This document shows, one piece after another, positions 32,938 through 38,638 of a stretch of 38,638 bases of DNA (the first letter of the stretch is position 1; each line of letters starts with the position of its first letter). The notes under the pieces are model-generated. The model saw nothing but the letters and a program-made list of their open reading frames with translations, ran no database searches and was not told where the DNA came from. This stretch comes from Liminaster sp964567855 (GTDB lineage: Bacteria > Bacteroidota > Bacteroidia > Bacteroidales > UBA3663): NCBI GenBank assembly GCA_964567855.1, contig CAZMOE010000021.1, positions 1 through 38,638 on the forward strand, read 5' to 3'. The position numbers were made by a program, and so were the translations under genes.

Positions 32938-33618
32938 TCACTCTCCCAACAGATCGGGACGCAGTCTCCTGGTCCGTTCGACGGCCATGTCGTGCTCCCA
33001 TTCGCGAATCTTTCTCTCATGACCCGAAAGCAGTACTTCGGGCACTTTCCATCCCTTATATTCTGCCGGGCGGGTATAGACCGGAGGGGCGAGAAGATCG
33101 TCCTGGAACGAATCCGAGAGGGCGCTTTGCTCGTCTCCGATAGCTCCGGGGATCACCCTGACGACGGCATCGGCGATAATGGCGGCGGGAAGTTCTCCGC
33201 CGGTCAGGACATAATCTCCGATAGAGATCTCGCGGGTAACGAAATGTTCGCGTACCCGATAGTCGATACCTTTATAGTGTCCGCACAGAATGATGAGGTT
33301 GTCACGCATCGAAAGGTCGTTGGCGATATGCTGGTTGAAGGTTTCACCGTCGGGGGTAACGAAAATCACTTCGTCGTAATGGCGTTCGGCTTTCAGGGCG
33401 GAGATGCAGCGGTCGATGGGCTCGATCTGCATCACCATGCCGGCGGTTCCGCCGAAAGCGTAGTCATCGACACGTCTGTGCCGTTGGTCCGTGCTGTAAT
33501 CGCGAAGGTTATGAATCTTTATTTCGACCAGTCCCTTGGCTTGTGCACGCTTGATGATAGACTGATTGAGCGGGCCGTCGAGAAGTTCCGGCAAAACGGT
33601 GATAATATCGATGCGCAT
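32938..33618 (-). CDS. trmD: tRNA (guanine-37-N1)-methyltransferase
   Basis: Methylates G37 next to the anticodon of several tRNAs, using SAM bound in a trefoil knot. The 226-residue length is normal. Typical motifs are MRIDIITVLPELLDGPL at the start, DDYAFGGTAGMVMQ, the knot segments LCGHYKGIDYRV and SIGDYVLTGGELPAA, and a C-terminal domain with PPVYTRPAEYKGWKVPEVLLSGHE. In many bacteria trmD sits beside rplS; here they are about 32 kb apart. Confidence 0.97.
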   Translation of the reverse strand: MRIDIITVLPELLDGPLNQSIIKRAQAKGLVEIKIHNLRDYSTDQRHRRVDDYAFGGTAGMVMQIEPIDRCISALKAERHYDEVIFVTPDGETFNQHIANDLSMRDNLIILCGHYKGIDYRVREHFVTREISIGDYVLTGGELPAAIIADAVVRVIPGAIGDEQSALSDSFQDDLLAPPVYTRPAEYKGWKVPEVLLSGHERKIREWEHDMAVERTRRLRPDLLGE

Positions 33619-33655
33619 AAAGATAAATCGGGAATAGATTAGATGATAACGGTTG

Positions 33656-33687
33656 CAAAGATAGATAAATTATTTCAGTTTTACAGA
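33656..33687 (-). promoter_or_regulatory. Promoter of trmD
   Basis: On the - strand TATCTTTG (33663-33656) is a perfect -7 element, with TCTG (33687-33684), one mismatch from TTTG, 20 bases upstream. The transcript leader would be about 30 bases. Confidence 0.6.
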
Positions 33688-33803
33688 GTGTAAGGTCTTA
33701 AAATCTCTGCTTTTATGGGTGTGCTCTACCTCGGGAACGGCTCTTTTATCCATTTATGGACCTATTTTATGCGTGGGAATATTAAATATTAGGAATTTAT
33801 TAT

Positions 33804-33811
33804 TACATTTG
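33804..33811 (+). promoter_or_regulatory. -7 element of the DUF805 gene
   Basis: TACATTTG is a perfect TAnnTTTG 40 bases before the start codon. The -33 region is A/T-rich without a clear TTTG. Confidence 0.5.
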
Positions 33812-33851
33812 CCGCATTCAAACATAAATGTTTAACTAAATTTATCACATT

Positions 33852-34172
33852 ATGGATTTTGTAACTGCATTGAAAACTTGCTTCAGCAAGTATGCTACAT
33901 TTGAAGGGCGCGCTCGTCGCTCCGAGTTCTGGTGGTTTTCTCTGGCCATCTTCATTGGTTCATGTATCCCTTTATTAGGTTATATTATCGGTGTGGCAAC
34001 ATTAATTCCTTCATTAGCAGTCGGTGCTCGCCGTTTGCATGACACGGGCCGTAGCGGATGGAACCTTCTTTGGATGTTGCTTCCTGTCGTCGGAAGCATC
34101 CTTCTTATTATCTGGTGGGCATCGGATAGCAAATCGGGTGACAACCAGTATGGAGCTAATCCCAAGGCCTGA
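33852..34172 (+). CDS. DUF805 membrane protein
   Basis: A 106-residue inner-membrane protein of the DUF805 family (YhaH-like). It has the N-terminal RARRSEFWWFSLAIF motif, a membrane hairpin, the family signature SLAVGARRLHDTGRSGW, and a last membrane helix before a short polar tail (DSKSGDNQYGANPKA). Function is unknown in all bacteria. It is a single-gene unit bounded by its own -7 element and a strong terminator. Confidence 0.93.
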   Translation: MDFVTALKTCFSKYATFEGRARRSEFWWFSLAIFIGSCIPLLGYIIGVATLIPSLAVGARRLHDTGRSGWNLLWMLLPVVGSILLIIWWASDSKSGDNQYGANPKA

Positions 34173-34207
34173 TGAGCTGCTTTTAATGAGATAAGAATCA
34201 AGCAAGT

Positions 34208-34250
34208 CCCCTCCGTTGCGCATTCCGATGCAACGGAGGGGACCGTTTTT
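34208..34250 (+). terminator. Intrinsic terminator after the DUF805 gene
   Basis: CCCCTCCGTTGC (34208-34219) and GCAACGGAGGGG (34230-34241) form a perfect 12-base-pair stem with a 10-base loop, followed by TTTTT at 34246-34250. Confidence 0.85.
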
Positions 34251-34289
34251 ATGCCGTGTACCGGCAGGAGCGGGCAATATACCGGCCGC

Positions 34290-35927
34290 TTATTTTTTTC
34301 TTTCCAATTCCTGAAGGTTTTCCATCTTCTTTTTTTCCAGGAACTCATAGATTCCGCAAAGGTGTTCTTTTACCTGACCGCCGCCGAACTCATATACCTT
34401 GTTGACAAGTCCGTCGAGGAAGTCGCGGTCGTGGCTGACCACGATAAGGGTGCCGTCGAAATCGCGCAAGGCCTGTTTCAGGATGTCTTTGGTCTTCATG
34501 TCGAGGTGGTTGGTCGGTTCGTCGAGAATGAGGAGGTTGACCGGCTCCAGCAATAGCTTGATCATGCAGAGGCGGACGCGTTCGCCGCCGGAGAGAACTT
34601 TGACCTTTTTCTGATTGTCCTCACCGCCGAACATGAAAGCTCCCAGCAGGTCGCGGATCTTCAGCCGCACGTCGCCGACGGCGATATCGTCGATGGTCTG
34701 GTAGACCGTCAGTTCCTCGTTAAGAAGAGATGCACTGTTTTGGGCGAAATATCCGATCTGGACATTATGTCCCAGCGTAAGAGAACCGTCATGCCCGATT
34801 TCTTTCATGATGGCCTTGACCATAGTGGACTTTCCTTCGCCGTTTTTGCCGACGAAGGCGACCTTGTTGCCCCGTTCTATTGTAAATGTAGCGTCATGGA
34901 ATACCTTGTGGTCGCCGTAGCTTTTGCCTACGCCCTCGGCAATGATCGGATAGTTGCCGCTGCGTGGCGAGGGAGGGAATTTGAGCCTCAGGGCAGAGGT
35001 GTCCTCTTCGTCGACTTCCACCAACTCCAGTTTTTCCAGCCATTTCACTTTGCTCTGCACCTGGTAGGTCTTGGAGTAGGTGCCCTTGAACCGTTCGATG
35101 AACTCTTTGGCATCGGCAATTTGCTTCTGCTGTTCGTCATATTGTTTCTGCTGCTGGGCCCGGCGCTCTTTGCGGAGTTCCAGATAGTGGCTGTATTTCG
35201 CTTTATAGTCGTAGATGCGGCCCAGGGTAACCTCGATGGTCCGGGTGGTGATCGTGTCTACGAATTTGCGGTCGTGGCTGATGAGGACGACAGCCATCGG
35301 GCTGTCGGTGATGAACTCTTCCAGCCAGCCGATGGACTCTATGTCGAGATGGTTGGTCGGTTCGTCGAGCAGAAGAACGTCCGGATTTTTCAGGAGAAGC
35401 TTGGCCAGCTCGATGCGCATGCGCCAGCCGCCGCTGAACTCGGCGGTCGGCCTGTTGAAATCCTCCCGCTTGAAGCCCAGACCGAGAAGTGCCTTCTCTA
35501 CGTCCTCTTCAAAATGGGTCATGTCGATGGCATAGAACTTCTCGCTCATTGCCGTCACCTTTTCGATGAGGGCCATATAGCTGTCGCTTTCATAATCGGT
35601 GCGGGTGGCCAGCTGATTGTTCAGCTCCTCTATTTCCTGCTCCATGGCTTTGAGGTGAGCGAATGCTTGGGATGCCTCCTCGAACACGGTGCGGCGGTCT
35701 TCTGTCATCAGATGCTGCGGCAGGTAGCAGATAGTGCAGTCCTTGGGCACGGAAACCGATCCGCGTGTCGGCTGACGTACTCCGGCCAGAATTTTGAGCA
35801 ACGTGCTTTTCCCGGCTCCGTTTTTGCCCATCAGGGCGATGCGGTCTTTGGGGTTGATGACGAAAGAAACATCCTTGAAAAGGGTTGTTCCGCCGAATTC
35901 GACTGTCAGTCCGTCTATTGATACCAT
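34290..35927 (-). CDS. ABC-F family ATP-binding protein
   Basis: A 545-residue cytoplasmic ATPase with two ABC domains and no membrane part. Walker A motifs are MGKNGAGKSTLLK and VGKNGEGKSTMVK, signature motifs are SGGWRMRIELAK and SGGERVRLCMIK, and both Walker B motifs read LLDEPTNHLD or LILDEPTNHLD. The linker between the domains is long, charged and helical (KERRAQQQKQYDEQQKQ), as in ABC-F proteins that bind the ribosomal E site. Roles range from translation factor (EttA-like) to ribosome protection; which applies here cannot be read from sequence. The start at 35927 is preferred since the upstream frame passes into the promoter. Confidence 0.95.
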   Translation of the reverse strand: MVSIDGLTVEFGGTTLFKDVSFVINPKDRIALMGKNGAGKSTLLKILAGVRQPTRGSVSVPKDCTICYLPQHLMTEDRRTVFEEASQAFAHLKAMEQEIEELNNQLATRTDYESDSYMALIEKVTAMSEKFYAIDMTHFEEDVEKALLGLGFKREDFNRPTAEFSGGWRMRIELAKLLLKNPDVLLLDEPTNHLDIESIGWLEEFITDSPMAVVLISHDRKFVDTITTRTIEVTLGRIYDYKAKYSHYLELRKERRAQQQKQYDEQQKQIADAKEFIERFKGTYSKTYQVQSKVKWLEKLELVEVDEEDTSALRLKFPPSPRSGNYPIIAEGVGKSYGDHKVFHDATFTIERGNKVAFVGKNGEGKSTMVKAIMKEIGHDGSLTLGHNVQIGYFAQNSASLLNEELTVYQTIDDIAVGDVRLKIRDLLGAFMFGGEDNQKKVKVLSGGERVRLCMIKLLLEPVNLLILDEPTNHLDMKTKDILKQALRDFDGTLIVVSHDRDFLDGLVNKVYEFGGGQVKEHLCGIYEFLEKKKMENLQELERKK

Positions 35928-36071
35928 AATTTTTTTTCGCTGAGTGATGATGTGTTTGTTGAAGGGGACAGGCTCCGGCGGTTTTTCTTCTGCCGGCCCG
36001 GCAGAAGTCCGGCCCGGGAAAAACGGAACGTTGTCGATCCTCCGGTAACCGGCTGCCTGCAAAAACGGGGA

Positions 36072-36079
36072 CAAAGATA
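36072..36079 (-). promoter_or_regulatory. -7 element of the ABC-F gene
   Basis: On the - strand TATCTTTG (36079-36072) is a perfect TAnnTTTG. It gives a leader of about 135 bases before the ATG at 35927, long enough to hold regulatory structure. No clear -33 is visible. Confidence 0.5.
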
Positions 36080-36193
36080 GTGAATGGCGGCTAAATAAAA
36101 AATAGGGGCGGTCATTTTATCTGTTGCGTGGCCGTTCTCCGTCGGTTGACGAGGAAGTTCTTCGGTTGCCGGAGCGGGAATTTTCATCAAAGA

Positions 36194-36225
36194 TTTGTAT
36201 ATTTCTTCCAAATCCTGTAACTTCG
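36194..36225 (+). promoter_or_regulatory. Promoter of the thioredoxin-like lipoprotein gene
   Basis: TTTG (36194-36197), a 20-base spacer and TAACTTCG (36218-36225) form a promoter with the same TTCG variant seen at 29261. The leader would be only about 12 bases, to the ATG at 36243. Confidence 0.6.
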
Positions 36226-36242
36226 CCTCCACATATAACACC

Positions 36243-37469
36243 ATGATGAAGTCATTTCATGATTTATTTTTTCGGCGGATGGGCGGAAAGCGTGTGAGAG
36301 CTCTTTCCTGCGTCGCTGTATCGGCCTTCTACATGATGATTGCCTGTTGCGGCTGCGCCGATAGGACCTCCTCTTCCGATGTTCCTGCTGTCGGCAGCTA
36401 TTCGGTGACCGGTCACTATCTCAGAGGCGCGAAAAATCCGGCCGATAGCGTTACCGTTTATGTTATGGCCGATCGCCACGATACGTTAACCGGTGCACAG
36501 CTTCTTTTGGATCCTTCCGGCCGTTTTTCTTTCACCTCCGGCGCAACGGATGTCAGTGAACTCTATGTAGAAACTTCCGACGGGCATGTGGCCAGGATGT
36601 ACGCCGTTCCCGGCGGGCGGTATGAGGTCGTGCTCGACAGTACCGGGCATGCCGCATTCTCCCCCTCCGATACTTTGAACGGCTGGCTGCAGGCTGTATC
36701 CGACACCTTGGCCCTTCATTCCATTGCCCGCCGGAGAGCTATGATCGACTCTTTGTGCGGACGTCACCCGGCCTCCGTGCGGACGGCTTTGCTGTTGCGC
36801 GATCAGATGCAGGTGCTCGGCGATACGCTTTTTGTCCGTCGTTGTCTGGGTCGCCTTCTGCCGGCGGCCAGGCCGGATTGGCTGATGGCCGATATCGACC
36901 GGTTTATGGATACCAATTTCGAGATTCTGAGGCGGAATCATACGTTGAAGAACTTTACTTTTACCGACATGGAGGGCAAATCTTTTACGTTGACATCGCT
37001 GAACAGAGACGTGCAGCTGCTCGTTTTCTGGGCCGATTATGATACGCTGTCCGTGCAGGCACTTGAAAAATTGGTCGCTTGGGGGCGCGACTATGGTGTC
37101 GGTGATGAAAATCTCGCCCGGCTTCGTAAACAGCCTGCGGGAAAGCCCCGGCAATTGGGTATGGTGACCTTTTGCCTTCATGCCGCCGACAGCGCCGCCT
37201 GGCGGGCCGCTGTCAGGGAGGTGCCCGGCCGTCATGTCTGGCTGCAGGAGGGCTTCAACCATCCGGCTGTCCGGTCGTGGGCTGTGCGGCGGATTCCCGT
37301 TGCGCTGTTGCTCGGCACCGCCTCTACATTGAAATACAAAGGCCGCGTGGATGACGATCTCCGTGTCCGGCTCGACAGCTTGCCGGTTCGTCTGGCCCCG
37401 GGCGTGTTGCCGGTTGGAAACAATCGTTCGCCGGGAGGTCGTTCCCGTTCCGGAAATAATAGAAGATAA
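36243..37469 (+). CDS. Lipoprotein with redox-dead thioredoxin-like domain
   Basis: A 408-residue predicted lipoprotein with the lipobox MIAC (Cys35). Residues about 48-140 form a beta-rich N-terminal domain like the DUF4369 domain of Bacteroidota TlpA-type proteins. A helical middle part follows, and the thioredoxin-like domain begins near LKNFTFTDMEGKSFTLTSL. Where active family members read FWASWCPPC, this one reads FWADYDTLS, so both redox cysteines are absent. It cannot be a thiol oxidoreductase and may act as a binding or chaperone protein in the envelope. The tail is basic (RSPGGRSRSGNNRR). The ComM/YifB gene follows after 12 bases. Confidence 0.82.
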   Translation: MMKSFHDLFFRRMGGKRVRALSCVAVSAFYMMIACCGCADRTSSSDVPAVGSYSVTGHYLRGAKNPADSVTVYVMADRHDTLTGAQLLLDPSGRFSFTSGATDVSELYVETSDGHVARMYAVPGGRYEVVLDSTGHAAFSPSDTLNGWLQAVSDTLALHSIARRRAMIDSLCGRHPASVRTALLLRDQMQVLGDTLFVRRCLGRLLPAARPDWLMADIDRFMDTNFEILRRNHTLKNFTFTDMEGKSFTLTSLNRDVQLLVFWADYDTLSVQALEKLVAWGRDYGVGDENLARLRKQPAGKPRQLGMVTFCLHAADSAAWRAAVREVPGRHVWLQEGFNHPAVRSWAVRRIPVALLLGTASTLKYKGRVDDDLRVRLDSLPVRLAPGVLPVGNNRSPGGRSRSGNNRR

Positions 37470-37481
37470 AGTATCAAGCCT

Positions 37482-38638
37482 ATGGTAGTCAGGACAATTT
37501 CAGCTGCGGTGCAGGGCATAGACGCCACGCCCGTATATTGTGAAACTTCGGTTTCGGCAGGTTGCCGGGTCGTGCTGATCGGATTGCCTGACGCCGCTGT
37601 CAAAGAGAGCCGCGACCGTATAGAAAGCGCTTTGCGGGAAGTGGGTCAGCACATGCCGCGCCGGCAGGTGACCATCAACCTGGCTCCCGCCGATGTCCGC
37701 AAGGAGGGATCGCTTTACGACGTCCCGATAGCCGTGGCCGTTCTGGCGGCCGACGGCAGGATTCCCGTCGAAATCCTTGGCGGATATATGATGGTCGGGG
37801 AACTTTCCCTGGACGGGACCGTCAAGCCCGTGAGGGGCTGTTTGCCGATGGCCATCAAGGCCCGCGAGATGAATCTGAAAGGCATCATCGTGCCACGTGA
37901 GAATGCGCGCGAAGCGGCTGTCGTCAACCGGCTTGAGGTGTTGGTGGCCGACCATCTGCGCGACGTCATCGCTTTCTTGAACGGTGTTTCCCGGCTGGAG
38001 CGGATAGAGGCCGATACCCGGGCTTTGTTTTCCCAGGCCGAGCGGACTTTCCCTGTCGACTTTGCCGACGTTAAAGGGCAGGAGGCGGTCAAGCGGGCCT
38101 TCGCTGTTGCTGCCGCCGGCGGCCACAATCTCATTATGGTGGGTCCTCCCGGTGCCGGCAAGAGCATGATGGCCAAGTGCCTGCCCTCTATTTTGCCGCC
38201 CTTGTCGCTTTCCGAGGCTTTGGAAACCACTAAGATCCATTCGGTGGCCGGCCTGCGCGCCGAGACAGGGCTGATTACCCGGCGCCCGTTTCGGGCGCCT
38301 CATCACACCATTTCGAGTGTCGCCTTGATCGGCGGCGGGGTGAACCCCATGCCGGGTGATGTCTCGCTGGCTCATAACGGCGTGCTCTATTTAGATGAAT
38401 TGCCGGAATTCCGGCGTGAAGTGCTGGAGGTATTGAGACAGCCGTTGGAAGATCGTGTCATTACCATTGCCCGGGCAAAGAACACGGTGACCTATCCGTC
38501 GTCGGTGATGCTCGTCGCTTCGATGAATCCTTGCCCTTGCGGCTATTATAATCACCCTACACGTGATTGTGTGTGCTCGGAAACTCAGGTCAGAAAGTAT
38601 CTGGGACGTATTTCCGGCCCTTTGCTGGATCGCATCGA
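37482..38638 (+). CDS. ComM/YifB-family magnesium-chelatase-like AAA+ protein (3' end outside window)
   Basis: The first 385 residues of a protein normally about 510 long. The N-terminal ChlI-like domain (SVSAGCRVVLIGLPDAAVKESRDR, then NLAPADVRKEGSLYDVPIAVA) is followed by the AAA+ domain with Walker A GPPGAGKS (about 221-228), the APHHTISSVALIGGG motif, Walker B GVLYLDELPEF and the segment MNPCPCGYY. In naturally competent bacteria ComM is a helicase for branch migration of incoming DNA; its role in other bacteria is unclear. The gene runs off the window at 38638. Confidence 0.95.
   Translation, partial: MVVRTISAAVQGIDATPVYCETSVSAGCRVVLIGLPDAAVKESRDRIESALREVGQHMPRRQVTINLAPADVRKEGSLYDVPIAVAVLAADGRIPVEILGGYMMVGELSLDGTVKPVRGCLPMAIKAREMNLKGIIVPRENAREAAVVNRLEVLVADHLRDVIAFLNGVSRLERIEADTRALFSQAERTFPVDFADVKGQEAVKRAFAVAAAGGHNLIMVGPPGAGKSMMAKCLPSILPPLSLSEALETTKIHSVAGLRAETGLITRRPFRAPHHTISSVALIGGGVNPMPGDVSLAHNGVLYLDELPEFRREVLEVLRQPLEDRVITIARAKNTVTYPSSVMLVASMNPCPCGYYNHPTRDCVCSETQVRKYLGRISGPLLDRI

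Noticed and set aside
34740..35921. Long + strand open frame (393 residues) opposite the ABC-F gene
   Set aside because: Composition is Phe/Leu/Asp-rich without domains, while the - strand carries both Walker motifs and both signature motifs.
1..38638. CRISPR arrays, tRNA/rRNA genes, insertion sequences or phage genes
   Set aside because: None seen: no regularly spaced repeats, no cloverleaf sequence recognised by eye, no transposase or integrase motifs. A tRNA scan and repeat search could confirm.

Overview
The window comes from a Bacteroidota chromosome, most likely an anaerobic gut-type Bacteroidales. Evidence for this is the repeated TAnnTTTG -7 promoter element with TTTG about 20 bases upstream, the near absence of Shine-Dalgarno sites, an ECF sigma/anti-sigma operon with a DUF2807 lipoprotein, and a flexirubin-type tyrosine ammonia-lyase. 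I cannot fix the genus. There is one 100-N scaffold gap (15673-15772).

Left flank (1-9047): a housekeeping stretch on the + strand with rplS, a small helical protein, a cytoplasmic FKBP prolyl isomerase, an MmcQ/YjbR protein, a 7TM-HD phosphodiesterase and gpmI. A - strand operon follows (read from 9047 down to 6670): ECF sigma factor, single-pass anti-sigma-like protein, small exported protein and DUF2807 lipoprotein.

Centre (9425-29111): this is the interesting part. A LuxR-type regulator whose N-terminal half resembles the di-iron YtfE/ScdA (RIC) proteins sits directly upstream of a long aryl-polyene/flexirubin-like pigment cluster. Cluster order is tyrosine ammonia-lyase, methyltransferase, ACP, LpxL-like acyltransferase, hotdog dehydratase, ketosynthase (broken by the gap), a half-ketosynthase-like protein, second ACP, complete ketosynthase, chain-length-factor-like ketosynthase, small DMT/SMR-type membrane protein, second hotdog protein, GT2 glycosyltransferase, PlsC acyltransferase, phytoene-desaturase-like flavoprotein, exported alpha/beta hydrolase, PaaK-like adenylating ligase, and a 981-residue RND/MMPL exporter with an extra C-terminal Rossmann-like domain. 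Proposed logic: tyrosine is deaminated to p-coumarate, activated by the ligase onto an ACP, and extended by the KS/CLF system with hotdog dehydration. The ring is methylated, the product is joined to a lipid or sugar-lipid by the acyltransferases and GT2, and the RND pump moves it to the outer envelope. No ketoreductase, phosphopantetheinyl transferase, LolA-like carrier or DarA/DarB-like pair is visible in the window. The cluster begins at an almost ideal promoter (10823-10854) and has likely internal promoters before the second ACP and before the hydrolase.

Right flank (29112-38638): a YD-repeat lipoprotein, ligA (with an unusual acidic insert), trmD on the - strand, a DUF805 membrane protein, an ABC-F ATPase on the - strand, a lipoprotein with a thioredoxin-like domain that lacks its CxxC, and the 5' part of a ComM/YifB-type AAA+ gene running off the end.
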